Below are positions 26,585-37,359 of a stretch of 64,000 bases of DNA, piece by piece. The stretch comes from Aplectana chamaeleonis. Taxonomy: Eukaryota; Nematoda; Chromadorea; Rhabditida; Cosmocercidae. A program made the position numbers and the translations under genes. Numbering within the stretch: the stretch's first letter is position 1; each line of letters opens with the position of its first letter. The notes beneath the pieces are model-generated. The model was given only the letters and a program-made list of their open reading frames with translations, did not search any database and was not told the origin of the DNA. The DNA is taken from NCBI GenBank assembly GCA_029168955.1, contig JAPDOI010001075.1, forward strand, positions 62,001 through 126,000, written 5' to 3'.

Positions 26585-27394
26585 AGCTCTTCATTTTGAG
26601 CACACACATTTCTCAGCCTGGTCCCGTTTAAAGCGAGAATGGACTGGACACATGTGAAGGGGATGAAAAATCGACTTTTCCGGATTGGGCTGCCGCAGAG
26701 CTTGTTTGAAAGAGGATCAGAAAGCAACGTTGTAGGCCAAGTCCCAGGTCGATTGGTCCCGCTTGAGCTGAGAACGGGACGTCGGTGGTGTTTTCGTTCA
26801 CTCGATTTTTCTGTTAACCTTTTTTTTGAGTTAATTAGTGCGGGTGTTGTACCTGTAGCACACGCTCTGATTCAGCGAGAAATCTTGGAATCAAAAATCT
26901 GCCCGGGCCCTGCCTTCAAAGGGGTCTACAGTGTTCGAGTCGCGGCGCTGATCGCAGCGATTAGCAGCCCTGGGAGATAAAATATCGATTACGTTGTGCA
27001 CCGGCGGCGAAGGAAACGGCGAGAAAAGATCTCTGCATAGTTGCACCGCGGCGAGTCCCGCTGCGGCGAGGCAATGCTGCAGAATAGGAAACGCCACGTA
27101 GTGGGCACAGGCAACGACGTGTCGCGCGGCAACGGCGACGTTGCGACCCGGCAGAGTTCGTTCACCACCGCGGCAGCAGCGACTTTTGAAGCGACTCATT
27201 CTCTCAGAAGGAAGACCATGATTTAATGATGATAACAGACTAGATTTCACTACACAGTAAAAACCTTGCAAATTGAAGGCCTATTTGCCAAAGTAAAGGC
27301 TTTTCAAAGGTCTCACCACGGAAAACCACAGAGTTTTAATCACGGCTTGCCACGGAAAATAACAGAGATTCATTAGACTCATGTAGGACCTACT
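26585..27394. other. No gene or repeat recognised
   Basis: After the hAT-like element the weakly matching satellite flank resumes for some tens of bases. The rest holds GC-rich DNA (about 26990-27200) and ORFs of up to 126 codons on either strand that resemble nothing I know. I assign no function. Confidence 0.5.
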
Positions 27395-28132
27395 ACTCTG
27401 CCAGCGCGTAGCTAGATGCCTCACACGGAAACCGGAGATGCCCAGGGTTTCGGAGGCATCTAGTCTAATTTTGACCCGAGATTTTACGTAAATTACGGAA
27501 AGTTTAGCCTCAGTTGGTGAAAAATTAGCTACAGCGCCCGCATATTCAACGTAAATTCTCGCTACGGCACCCGCATATTCTACGCAAATTCTTGTTGAAG
27601 CACTCGGTCGATCGGCCCACCCAGTTTTGATCCGTACTAGAAAGGCGATCCCCGCTGCGATCGAGCGCATCGCCGTTTCTTCCCCACGGCCTGCAGCATC
27701 CCAATGGTCAAAGTTATCCTCCCATGGTCTCCCAGAGAGCGACCCCGGGTCACCCTCCACGGCCAGCTACAGAGTGACGAGTAATCAATCAGTGAGATGA
27801 CTGGACCAACACTGTTTGAACGGCATCCCTGCATTCCGCGTAGCCAGCGCTGGTTTAAGATTGCATTTCAACACAGGCTGTGGCGAAATCCGTAGATTCT
27901 CGCTACAAAATTATAGCGAGAATATACGGGTTTAGCGGCAGAGAGAGCAATGCATGGAATTTAGCCTTCGTTTTTACGTAGAATACGCGTATAATTTGCA
28001 CCCTTGTACCGTCGCCACAAGAATATGCGGGTTTTAGCTATCGTAGCTAAAACCCGTAAATTCTCGCTACATGGAATGGGGCGGCGTTACAGGCCGCGCC
28101 CTCCGAGGCATCTAGCTACGCGTTGGCAGAGT
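27395..28132. repeat. Foldback repeat with CCCGCATATTCTCGCTAC motifs
   Basis: ACTCTGCCAGCGCGTAGCTA (27395) is inverted at 28105-28132 (GAGGCATCTAGCTACGCG then TTGGCAGAGT). A third copy of GAGGCATCTAG lies at about 27451. Between them the motif ACCCGYAWATTCTCGCTAC occurs several times in both orientations (about 27535-27600, 27890-27935, 28025-28075). This looks like a foldback-type non-autonomous element. Target duplications were not identified. Confidence 0.6.
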
Positions 28133-28606
28133 ATAGCTGAAAGCGAGACCACTGTCTTACAATCGATCAAAATTAGAGAAGACGTGATCTTAGAAAGGCG
28201 TCTGCAACAATCACACTAGGAAAGTTTTGTAAGGGTGGAAGGCTTTGATTATGCACAACTGCAGAGTGCTAAGATAAGAAATGTATATAACATATGTAGC
28301 TGGATTCTACAATTTGACTAGTTTGAAGGGAGGAAGAGAAAAAGAAATGCTGAAAACCAATTTGGGGAGATTTTCAAAGCAGAGCAGGTTCAGCTTATTT
28401 GAGCCTCAAGTACGACTTCAAACACAATGAAGTCTGGCCGCCTACTCGCATAAAGCTGGTGGCAAATTCGCATCTAAAAGGTTGGTTGTCTAGCGTTGAA
28501 AACCCATTCACTACCACCATAGATTTTCCGCATTTCATGTTGTGAAACAATACGAGTTAGCAATCACAAAGGTTACAAGCAGTTACAGCAAAAGTGAGCA
28601 TACACG
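28133..28606. other. No feature recognised
   Basis: About 470 bp of AT-rich sequence without an ORF, repeat or RNA that I can support. Confidence 0.5.
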
Positions 28607-28608
28607 TA

Positions 28609-28746
28609 CAGTCGGCATGGATCCTAAGGACATTTTGCCTTCCCCATTGAAGGTTGGCGCAAACTCGGTGCACCTATGCTATGACACTGGGTTTGGACCA
28701 ACCTTCAACAGAGAACGCAAAGTATCACTAGGGTCCATGCCGACTG
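28609..28746. mobile_element. 138-bp MITE with TA duplication
   Basis: CAGTCGGCATGGATCCTA on the left is inverted on the right as TAGGGTCCATGCCGACTG. TA is present on both sides (28607-28608 and 28747-28748). A second internal inverted pair (AAGGTTGG and CCAACCTT) extends the hairpin. TA duplication suggests Tc1/mariner-type mobilisation. No coding sequence. Confidence 0.8.
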
Positions 28747-28771
28747 TAAGCAGAAACTTCTACACCCCATT

Positions 28772-28942
28772 CATACTTTTTCGATAGCGGCGAATGTCGC
28801 GGATTATCAGTAAAAAAATGAGAAATTAGATGTCCGATACCGTTATCAGACATCTCATTTCTAATTTTACAACGGTATCAGACATCCGATTTATTATTTT
28901 CCTACTGATAATCGCGACATTTGCAGCTATCGCAAAAGTATG
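28772..28942. mobile_element. Palindromic MITE, about 170 bp
   Basis: CATACTTTTTCGATAGCGGC at the left is inverted as GCTATCGCAAAAGTATG at the right. Inner arms also pair: GCGGATTATCAGTA with TACTGATAATCGCG, and GATGTCCGATACCGTT with AACGGTATCAGACATC. It is close to a complete hairpin. TA dinucleotides near both ends could be the target duplication. It lies 26 bp after the previous MITE. Confidence 0.75.
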
Positions 28943-29067
28943 AAAGTCTGATGAAGTTGTTAGAAAATTTTCGAAATGTCGCGCGCGTTCGCGTCGCTAT
29001 TGGAGCACGTTATGGGTGACTGTTGGATACTATGAAGTAGCAGGACTGAACCGAATCGTGACGCATT

Positions 29068-29222
29068 TCGGATAATCCGAATCCAAATCATGAATCGAAT
29101 CCTGGTGTAATTCGGTGATTCGGATTTCGGTTCGATTCGGATTCGCCGTTTTTCGGTGATTCGGATTTCGGTTCGATTCGGATTTGCCGTTTTTTCGGTG
29201 ATTCGGATACCGAATCGTCAAA
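29068..29222. repeat. Minisatellite, about 42-bp unit rich in GATTCGG
   Basis: The unit GTGATTCGGATTTCGGTTCG then ATTCGGATTYGCCGTTTTTC repeats about two and a half times and is preceded and followed by decayed ATTCGGAT sequence. It is unrelated in sequence to the satellite despite a similar period. Confidence 0.7.
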
Positions 29223-29897
29223 ATTTTGAATCATTCGGACGGATATCCGAATTTGTCCGAATCGGATCCAATGTAACTATATCGTGTAGCATTCCGGCCC
29301 CAGCCCGGGAATGCCGTTAATCGATGCTGTGATAGGACACCTCTGCTATCACCTGATTTCACCCACTGCATTATATTTCCTGTAATGTTCTAGCTCGTTC
29401 ATCCTTATTAATAGTCAGATATCTGTATCCCACTTCCTCTATTCTTGTCTGCAATTAACAGTAACGGTTAGTTTACCTTTTTACAATCATTTTCAAAGAT
29501 TTTAATAATTTATTCATTAAATTCTTAATTCTGATTCATCCGATTGTGTTCACTTGTCCAATTGTTTATTTACTAATTATCAATTCATTTGCCCATTTAT
29601 TAATTTTTCATACATTCATTTACTTACTTGTTATAACACTCATCTAATTATTCAATTGTTTAGTTGTTTATTCATTTATTTTTTGTTTGCCTAATTGTTT
29701 TCGAGTTTCAAACTATTTATTTATTCGAAATACTTTTATAGCTAGCGATCAATTATTACAGTTAGGCCCACATTTCCTATTCGTGTTAATTAGGGGTTTT
29801 AAAAGCAACGATAGTGATTCAGAAGCGAATTTTCATTTCGAAATAATTAACACATAGTAAATAATGAATTCATATAAGAGAACTTGTTCTCTCGGTA

Positions 29898-30173
29898 TTG
29901 TTTTCATTATTTTATTACATTTTTTATCTTAAATGTGTAACTTTTTTGTTCAAGGCGGAATGCTTCAAGGACTTTGAGGATTTTATTGGCTATCCTGTCC
30001 TAACATCATCATCTAATAATCCATTTGATTTTTCATATTCTACCCACAACGCACATCATACCGTTTTCACACATGTTTCCGAGGTTAGCAGCGGTTGTCA
30101 CGATTACCAGAAACGTGAACCCCCTGCTACTCCTTCTAGAGCTGGGTCGAATTTGATGGAATCCGCTTCCTAG
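29898..30173 (+). pseudogene. ORF in left arm of the inverted repeat (unknown)
   Basis: The 91-codon frame contains FKDFEDFIGYPVLTSSSN. The same reading appears on the minus strand in the right arm (32177-32380), where a one-base deletion after a run of C shifts the end from EPPATPSRAG to EPLLLLLELG. Among the codon differences I compared, four change the residue and one is silent, so no protein constraint is evident. An AG after a T-rich stretch precedes GCGGAATGCTTCAAG, which could be an old splice acceptor. I do not recognise the protein. Confidence 0.35.
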
Positions 30174-30227
30174 TTCATGTCTACTTTTTGAATTTTTGTA
30201 TTTATAAACGTACCTCAGGTATCGCAT

Positions 30228-31084
30228 ATGATTTGTATCCTATCTCCAGGAAGCCGCGATGCATCTACATATTATCTCGCTGTCTTTCGAACGGGGCGGT
30301 TGTTTCTCCATCTCCACCATTGTGTTTTCTTCGCAACAACCACTCGGCATTGATGATAAAGCTATCACAGCAGAGGCGCAGCTTCTCTCCATCCAGAGAT
30401 TGGTGATACTCTTGTGTGCTCTACTCTTTTGAAATATTTTTCGCGACATTCTCATGCGCAATGAGTAAAAATAATCAGCTCTCAAGCTTGGACACCATAA
30501 TCGGACAACTGTCTTTCCATAGAACATATGTATATTGTAAAATGAAGTGGCGTCCGTTCGTTTGAAGTGGCGTCTGATTATTGAGGTGTGCCTTCTGTAA
30601 TTGCACAAATTTCCATTTTAGAAGCCTTACGCCAGAAGTCATACTGAAAAATTGCAGAGGGGGTGCGTAGAATGTCGTAAAAGATGCGGAGGGCGCCAAA
30701 CGACGGCATCGGGACGTCGTGGAAGGTGGCTAGACTATGATGTGAAGAGTGCCCTGCGTTGGTAAACAGGACGCCGTGGGAAGTGAATAGGGCCCTAGAA
30801 AGGGTTTGTAAAACGTTTCTGCAAGCGGTGTGCTACATTACCTCACGAACGCAGAATGATATTTTTTCAACGGGCTCAAAAACTAATCTACGGAATTCAC
30901 CGCACTTCGAAATGTGAAATTGTGTGTGTGTGCACAGTAATGTACATTTATTCTCCTCGGTATAATCTGTATATTCATGTGTCATGATTTTTTAGAAACT
31001 ACTCACAGCGATATAGTGTGCTTTTACAGCAACACTGACGTAATTATCCGAAAAACATATGAATGATCCATGAATCTACAAGAA
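30228..31084. other. Spacer of the inverted repeat with 42-bp modules
   Basis: No gene is seen. At 30670, 30712, 30769 and 30811 are copies of the 42-bp module core (for example GGACGTCGTGGAAGG and GGACGCCGTGGGAAGTG); two of the three gaps are exactly 42 bp. The following sequence to about 30945 matches the dispersed-repeat tail at 24801-24911. Confidence 0.65.
30665..30830 (+). repeat. Short degenerate 42-bp module array
   Basis: Four cores are seen: GAATGTCGTAAAAG at 30670, GGACGTCGTGGAAGG at 30712, GGACGCCGTGGGAAGTG at 30769 and AAACGTTTCTGCAAG at 30811. The first and last intervals are 42 bp; the middle is 57. The third unit continues AATAGGGCCCTAGAAAGGG, close to the 60.6-kb array's GTGCGGGACCCAAGTGGG. 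Confidence 0.6.
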
Positions 31085-31158
31085 AGCGAGCGGCGTAAGG
31101 AGTCGAACTCTCGACGCAATCCAGCGACCCCACGTCACTAACCGCTGCGCCACAACTC
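31085..31158 (-). other. tRNA-like sequence (pseudo-tRNA or SINE head)
   Basis: On the minus strand TGGCGCAGCGG (A-box-like) is followed after 33 nt by GTTCGACTCC (B-box-like), the spacing of an internal RNA polymerase III promoter. The 5' and 3' ends do not pair into an acceptor stem, so this is not a working tRNA gene. It abuts a palindromic element at 31157. A tRNA-derived SINE head or tRNA pseudogene is the best reading. Confidence 0.5.
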
Positions 31159-31996
31159 AGAAAAATGAAAACATATTACATGTAAAATAAAAGGCCTGAA
31201 TTAACATACATGTAATATAAATTGGCCAATGTATACTACTTGCAAATTATCTCGACCGATGTATGTTACATGTAATATGTCGGTCCCTCGCTCGCAGGCC
31301 AAATGTCACACGTAATATGTTTTTGATGGTGAAAACATAATACTTGTAACATAAGAGACGATTACAATATACTTGTAATACATCTCCGTCAATGTAAGTT
31401 ACATGTGAATTATCTCTACTCAAGTAAATTACATGTAGTATAAGTGTAACATAATTCAAATACCCTCAGCAACTGAGGGCCAATGCTGAACACGTTCTCC
31501 AAATCTGCACAGCATACGGGCCGCCTCATACCTTAGCCATGAGTGCAGGCCCATTGCATTGACTTTCGACAGGGTGGTCACTCGCCCTGCCCGAGTCGTT
31601 GATCTCTCGCTCCTCATGATCCGCTTTAATCGTGTGGAGGATTAGAGGGAGCGACATACAATATTTTTGAGCAAGCCTAAGCCCACGGCTTCTTGAATGA
31701 AGCTGTGAGATTCAAGCTTGCTGCTTCAATCATGAAGCAGCTAGCTTTAACCTCCTTGGGTGTCCAAAAGAGCTTAAAGCTCGCTTATTCGTACCTGAAG
31801 CGGTGGCCTGGAACTTGCAGCTCCAACCCTTAAAGCATCGAGCTTCAACTTGCAGCTTTAAATAAGTTACATGAAATATCAGCGTATGTTACATGTAATA
31901 TAAATGTAGGTTACATGCGATATAAAGGTAATATACTTGAATGTCCCAAGTATCTTACACTTTATATTACATGTAACATGTTTTCATTTTTCTGAG
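31157..31996. mobile_element. TIR element with TTACATGTAA-type subterminal repeats
   Basis: TCAGAAAAATGAAAACATAT and then TACATGTAA at the left are inverted at the right as TTACATGTAACATG then TTTTCATTTTTCTGA. Inside, TTACATGTAATAT motifs recur many times near both ends (31200-31450 and 31860-31985). The middle holds AAGCTTCAA/AGCTTTAA-rich sequence. About 840 bp, no coding capacity. It sits in the spacer of the giant inverted repeat. Confidence 0.7.
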
Positions 31997-32367
31997 AAAG
32001 GCTCAACCCCAATTTCACGAGCATCAGGCTGAGCGTCAGGCCACTATTGCTCTTCTGCACGAAAATGTTGCTAAATAAAAATATGTCGAAAGAGTAGAGC
32101 ACAAAAGAGACTGCGATACACAGGGTGTACGCTTACGGATACAAAAAAATGTGGATGGACTAGGAAGCGGACTCCATCAAATTCGACCCAGCTCTAGAAG
32201 GAGTAGCAGGGGTTCACGTTTCTGGTAATCGTGACAACCGCTGCTAACCTCGGAAACATGTGTGAAAACGGCATGATGTGCGTTGTGGGTAGAATATGAA
32301 GAATCATATGGAGTATTAGACGATGATGTTAGGACAGGATAGCCAATAAAATCCTCAAAGTCCTTAA

Positions 32368-32853
32368 AGGCAGTGTTCACGATGAAAAAAGTTTTCGAAA
32401 TTCCACTAGGATTGGGTAGTGGAGGGACACTCTGTAACGTTAACGTCGAAAGAACGCATGAAGACGAGCCAGGAAGAGCCCCAAAAGAGCCCGAAGTTGC
32501 AACTTCGAGCGCATTGAAAACCCCAAAAGCGCATCACACGCCCACCGACGTGAACAAATGAATGCTCGAGATCGTGAGATGAGCGATGATTTTCAATCAT
32601 TAGCTCCGTTCTTCCCTTCATTCTCAGCTTCTCTCTATACTCAGGTCAGCTCGCATAGATCGGCTGCAAAAGACGGAAGTTACAAGCCTCGGACAACTCG
32701 TCCACCATGTTTCCATAGCTCAATCTTTGAGGGACCATACCTGCGTTCACAGAAGGTCTTGTATGATTTCAGAGACACCATTGGAATCAGCATGGGGCCG
32801 TTTTCAAGATAGGCGTAAAAACAGAAAAACGATTTTCATCGTGAACACTGCCT
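32368..32853 (+). mobile_element. TTAA-flanked short element, family A, copy 1
   Basis: AGGCAGTGTTCACGATGA and TCATCGTGAACACTGCCT form the ends, with TTAA on both sides (32364-32367 and 32854-32857). The other arm of the giant inverted repeat gives the empty site: there CAAAGTCCTTGAAGC runs on without insertion, against TCC-TTAA-[element]-TTAA-AGC here. This is direct evidence for a TTAA target duplication. The 3' part matches 39256-39558 and 41700-42001. Confidence 0.88.
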
Positions 32854-33105
32854 TTAAAGCAATCCGCCTTGAACAAAAAAGTTACACATTTGAGATAAAA
32901 ATGTGATAAAATAATAGAATAATTCCGAGAGAACAAGTTCTCTTATATGAATTCATTATTTACTATCTGTTAAATATTTCGAAATGAAAATTCGCTTCTG
33001 AATCAATATCGTTACTTTTAAAACCCCTAATTAACAAGAATAGAAAATGTGGGCCCAACTGTAATGATTGATCACTAGCTATAAAAGTACAGTTCAGTTC
33101 TGCAC

Positions 33106-33237
33106 TCGCGTTCAGTCCTCATTATCATAATCGTAGGAGCGAAGCGGTTGTTTTTAAAAAATTCAACTAGAATCATTCTCAAAACAACCGCTTCGCTTCT
33201 ACGATTGTGATAATGAGACTTTGCGGACTGAACGCGA
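33106..33237. mobile_element. Short perfect-type hairpin element
   Basis: TCGCGTTCAGTCC ... ATTATCATAATCGTAG ... AGCGAAGCGGTTGTTTT at the left is mirrored by AAAACAACCGCTTCGCT ... ACGATTGTGATAAT ... GGACTGAACGCGA at the right, with a loop of about 20 nt. It interrupts the right arm only, so it arrived after the inverted duplication. A decayed relative of the ACAACCGCTTCGC motif is near 43895. Confidence 0.8.
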
Positions 33238-33704
33238 TTGTGGAATTAGATCATTTCTCAAATAAATAAACAGTTTGAAACTCAAAAATAATTAAGCAAA
33301 CAAAAAATAAATGAATAAACAACTAAACAATTGGATAATTAGATAGGTGAATAAACAAGTAAGTAAATGAATGTATGAAAAATTAATAAATGGGCAAAGG
33401 AATTGGCATTTAGTAAATAAATAACTGAACAAGTGAATACACGCGGATGAATCAGAATTAATAACTTAACAAATAAATTATTAAAATCTTTGGAAATGAT
33501 TGTAAAAAGGTAAACTAACCGTTACTGTTAATTGCAGACAAGAATAGAAGACGTTGGATACAGATATCTGACTATTAATAAGGATGAACGAGCTAGAACA
33601 TTACAGGAAATATAATGCAGTGGGTGAAATCAGGTGATAGCGGAGGTGTCGTATCGCAGCATCGATTAACGGCGTTCCCGGGCTGGGGCCGGAATACTAC
33701 ACGA

Positions 33705-34135
33705 CCACCAGTTCACCCATATCAGAACGCGACACAACGCAGCCCAGGCTCCTTCCTGCGAGTTGCTCGGGCATCGAGGGTACACTGTAAGACAGGATTT
33801 GGAGTTCTTATCATGATTGTTTCTGGGGGCTGTGACCCACGACTGCTAACTGATAGAACCCATAGCCATTTTCAGATGGCCATACCTTTCTAAGTAGTTT
33901 TGGCGGTTCTAGCTTCAGGATTGATCTGAGCGAGTCCCAATTGTTTGACTGAACACGGAGATTGGAAATAGAGAATGAAAGAAATGGTAAGAAAGTGGAA
34001 AGGAAGTGATTTCCGCAGCGCACCGTGCCTTCGAACGTGAAACTTTTGTGAGCACACTTCACTAATATCTTCGCTAATCTGTCAGTAGAATTTTTGAAGA
34101 TTAGTATGGACATATTACAAATACATTCCAGAAAT
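33705..34135. other. No feature recognised
   Basis: About 430 bp between the giant inverted repeat and a TTAA element. ORFs are short and unrecognised. Confidence 0.5.
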
Positions 34136-34139
34136 TTGA

Positions 34140-34690
34140 AGGCAGTGTTCACGATGATGAAGTTGCTCGTTTTTTTGGCAAAAACGCAAGCTTTGGGTCC
34201 CTCTAGGACGAGTAAAAGCGGAGGTCTGACGAAAAAATGGCCAGGAAGTGGGTGAAAATCTCGTGGACCAGCCGACCCACTGGACCGCTCCACCCGCGTC
34301 ATGTAACAGCTGTCCTGCGTTCGTTTCATCAGAGAAACAGACACCAAAGTCTCGAATGTTATTTATCGCGAAAGGTTCTAACATCCCGGCATGTGCATAA
34401 ACCCATCTTATTTTTAAGAGCTTTCGGTACAATTACCAGTAAACAAAGTCACTCACCTAAGAATTTTGATACACGGCAGACCATTTCCGACGTCAGCTTG
34501 ACGCTTTGTCTGCAGTCTCCCGAAACACACCAACAGGCATGATTGAATTTTTCAGAGGTTCCTTTAGACAGTTTTTCGTCGGTATTTTAGTTTTCTGTGG
34601 GGACTTTTCCCTATTGTCCTCTTCTTAGCTGACTTACCTACTCGAAAACATCGAAAACTAGAGTTTGGTTTCTTATCGTGAACACTGCCT
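34140..34690 (+). mobile_element. TTAA-flanked short element, family A-like
   Basis: AGGCAGTGTTCACGATGATG at the start and ATCGTGAACACTGCCT at the end, flanked by TTGA (34136-34139) and TTAA (34691-34694). The interior differs from the 32368 copy, so it shares termini more than body. No transposase. Confidence 0.75.
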
Positions 34691-34732
34691 TTAAGCGAAA
34701 ACAAATAACATACATATGCTATATAACTTTAA

Positions 34733-35219
34733 AGGCAGTGTCCACGATAATCTTCGATTTCGAGATTTATAGCTAAACCGATTGCTTGGCCCCTGGGTAG
34801 GACATAAATGGCGAAGGAATCGAGAAAAACGCTTAAGAAGGTCACGAAATCCTTTACTCTCACCCCACCTCTTTACTCTCACAGGAACTGTTCGTTGTGA
34901 CAACGAAATCATTTGTGGGCCCCTCCTTTACAATTATTTGCTTTCTGTTGCTCCGTTATTTTCTTCGGACCTTAACTAGTACTACTTTGCCTGGAATATT
35001 CTACGATTTTCGACTGATCCCATTTTTCACCGATGGCAACCACCGTGAACATGTTCATACAACTGGGCAACTACATACTCCAGGCCAGAGATTAATGTCA
35101 CTGAAATATGACGTTTTAGCGCGTTTCTCGCCGTTTATTCGTAATTTCTGTAACACTCGGTGGCCAGCGCTTTGTTTGAGTGGAAAACTCGGGAACGAAA
35201 ATCATCGTGAACACTGCCT
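34733..35219 (+). mobile_element. TTAA-flanked short element
   Basis: Starts AGGCAGTGTCCACGATAA, ends ATCATCGTGAACACTGCCT, flanked by TTAA and TTGA. It lies 42 bp after the previous element. The body is not obviously shared with the other copies in this window. Confidence 0.75.
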
Positions 35220-35223
35220 TTGA

Positions 35224-36371
35224 ATCAACGTCTTGATGGAATACCGAAATAATGACAAATACGTATACATATTGTTGTATGAACAACACTATCAATTCGA
35301 CAGACTGTTATAATACTTATAGGTTCTGCAGCTTCGAGAATATAATATTCGAACTAGAACAAGAAGTTTCACCAGGCTCCTGGGGAAGCCCGAACAATCG
35401 CTGGCCTCGTCGAGGCACATTACCAGCTGTCGAATGAAAGCTTTACGATAGCAATTCATCCTGTGGTGTGTCCTCCTTTTTGCCCAGTGAAATTTCGGTT
35501 CGTTGTTCGTAATTAGAAGGCTAGTCGGCATAGAAATTATACTTTGAAACCCTTCAAAAACAGCCCCTTTTCAAAGAACAAAAAAACAATCTGGGAAGCA
35601 CCTCGTACTATCGTAAATAAAGAAAGATAGTTTCCTAACAACAGTGTTCTCCAAGTGGCTTGGGATTGAAAACATTCCTTGCAAACTTTGAATTAGCGTA
35701 TGAACGAAGACTGATCGAAGATTACACAAAGATTATGAGAGGGAAATGTGTATGGCTCATTGTGTGCTAAACGTTGATGTTACAATCAGCAAGAGACATC
35801 CATTCACCAGTCGGATCCAAGAGAAATTGAAAAAAAATCCGGCCAATAATTGATAAATAACTCAAATTTAAAATAAAAATGAATTTAATGTAATCGCTTG
35901 ATCTGTTGCAATTATAATGTTTGTAGATATAAAGATGGCTCCTGAGAATCAGTTTTTCGGCTCAGACTTCTGAGTCGTCATTCATACAGAATTCTAGGTT
36001 TTGTGTTTTGTACATTAATCGTGGAAGAGGACGAAAAAGTGATCAAAGGAAGCCTTAGAGTTAGCGGACCATCTATATGGAAACGAAGATACATATCTCT
36101 CATTCAATGAATAAGAACTTTTGAAGACAAGAAAACGGACAACGCTTTTGATTAAAGTGCGTCAGTTGGTTTCGCCATCGTTTGCGGTCACTCGTGGAAT
36201 AATGGGGAGTAAAAAAGCCGAAGAGAAGAAAAGAGAATGATGCTATTTGGCAGTAGCAGGAGCTGACGACATGATGTCGGGAGTAAAATTTTCTCTCTAC
36301 ATACAAGTGCCGTAGATGTTTAACGTATTTGTTTCACGATTAGCGACCATTGGACGTCCTAATAAGTAAGT
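35224..36371. other. No feature recognised
   Basis: About 1.15 kb of AT-rich sequence. ORFs reach about 79 codons and none resembles a known protein. No tRNA, rRNA or repeat that I can support. Confidence 0.5.
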
Positions 36372-36372
36372 A

Positions 36373-36651
36373 CTGTGCTTATCTGAGCCAAATTCCGGTC
36401 CGCAGTTGCGTCTCGACACGCTTTGCGGCCGCACGCGCTCGAGTCAGTCGAGTTTCCAGCCCCAACGCCAACTCGATGTGGCTTTTTTATACAATTTTCT
36501 CCATTTTTTCTTAGTTTCCAGTTTCCAAAACCCACCTAGGGTCAGCAGATCAGCGGCTGCGACGCTGGAAGCTCTTCTGACTCAGAAGCGTGCGGCCGCA
36601 AAGTGTGTCTAGACGCAATTGCGGACCGGAATTTAGCCCAGATAAGCACAG
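36373..36651. mobile_element. 279-bp TIR element, arms about 75 bp, TA duplication
   Basis: CTGTGCTTATCTGAGCC, ATTCCGGTCCGC, TTGCGTCTCGACACGCTTTG and CGGCCGCACGCG at the left are mirrored at the right through CGTGCGGCCGCAAAGTGTG, CAATTGCGGACCGGAAT and CAGATAAGCACAG. TA lies at both outer edges (36371-36372 and 36652-36653). A relic of the same family is at about 38345-38440. Confidence 0.85.
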
Positions 36652-36802
36652 TATATAAAAATTGCTCATCAAAGACAATGCTCACAACGATTTTCATTCT
36701 CGCGTTCTTTCGATGAAACAATTTCATGGAGTCTTCGTGGATTTTTAACACGGAGATAGCGTGAAAATTTTTTCAAAAGATTTGTTTCGTTGAATCGCTT
36801 AA

Positions 36803-36922
36803 AGGCAGCATACACGCTCGCAAGCACAGTCGAGATAACAGCATAGATAGGTCCGCACGGCCCGTACTATGTCGTCAACGACGTTTGAAGCGCTGAAAAC
36901 TGTCCAGGATGACAATATTTGA
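36803..36922 (+). mobile_element. Diverged start of a family B element
   Basis: TTAA followed by AGGCAGCATACACGCTCG, the family B terminus seen at 39563 and 42892. Similarity then decays (a GAAGCGCTGAAAACTG remnant of the GAAGCGTCAAAAA block) and runs into the palindrome at 36923. No matching right end was found. Confidence 0.55.
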
Positions 36923-37334
36923 CAATGTTTGAGCAATCTTGCCTTCCACGCCCGTATTTTCACACCCCTTCGAGTAACAGAATGAGAATCGATACTTGTG
37001 AAAACGTGTGATAATTGAGAGTGATAGCACTATCAAATGGGAGTGCACGAGAGAAATAGCTTGGTTAACCTGAGTATAACATGTCTGCATACCTATTGAC
37101 TCTCGTCCACTTTCGAGAATGCCGCTCTACTTTGGCTGACCTCTTGAAATGGAGGATTTTATCAGTGCACAAACATGTTATATTGAGGTAAATCGAGTTT
37201 TTTCTCTACTGCACTCCCTTTTTATAGTGCTATCATTCTAAGTTATCACATGTTTTCTCAAGTTTCGATTCTCATTCTCGTACTCAAATGGGAGTGAAAA
37301 TACGGGAGTGCGAGACAGGATTGCTCAAACATTG
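36923..37334. repeat. Palindrome, about 410 bp
   Basis: CAATGTTTGAGCAATC ... CCCGTATTTTCAC ... GAATGAGAATCGA ... GATAGCACTAT on the left is mirrored by ATAGTGCTATCAT ... TCGATTCTCATTCTCG ... GTGAAAATACGGG ... GATTGCTCAAACATTG on the right. The centre (about 37075-37190) pairs less well. Likely a foldback transposon remnant. Confidence 0.75.
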
Positions 37335-37359
37335 CCAATTATTGCTCAGACAAGCCCAA

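Larger units (their letters stand above)
29282..33704. repeat. 4.4-kb giant inverted repeat
   Basis: TCGTGTAGC...CCCCAGCCCGGGAATGCCG at 29282 is the inverse of CGGCGTTCCCGGGCTGGGGC ... CTACACGA ending at 33704. Inverse similarity runs inward through GTTAATCGATGCTGTGAT, GTAACGGTTAGTTTACC, CTCGGTATTGTTTTC and the 30.0-30.18 kb ORF, to about 30227 on the left and 32070 on the right. A matching stretch at 30400-30440 lies inside an extra left-arm segment. The right arm is longer because it took a TTAA element (32368-32853) and a hairpin (33106-33237). The roughly 1.6-kb spacer contains 42-bp modules, a tRNA-like sequence and a TTACATGTAA element. This is a large foldback element or an inverted duplication. 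Confidence 0.85.

Noticed and set aside
26639..26980. 113-codon ORF as a gene
   Set aside because: No recognisable domain, and it lies in the disrupted satellite flank; length is within chance expectation.
29068..29222. Further array of the satellite family (period about 42 bp)
   Set aside because: The sequence is GATTCGG-based and does not align with the GGAC-core module; only the period is similar.
32373..32812. ORFs across the family A element as a small protein
   Set aside because: Phase and stops are not conserved between the copies at 32368, 39150 and 41527.
33106..33237. microRNA precursor
   Set aside because: The hairpin is a near-perfect long palindrome with element-like insertion into one arm of the inverted repeat, more like a MITE than a microRNA gene.
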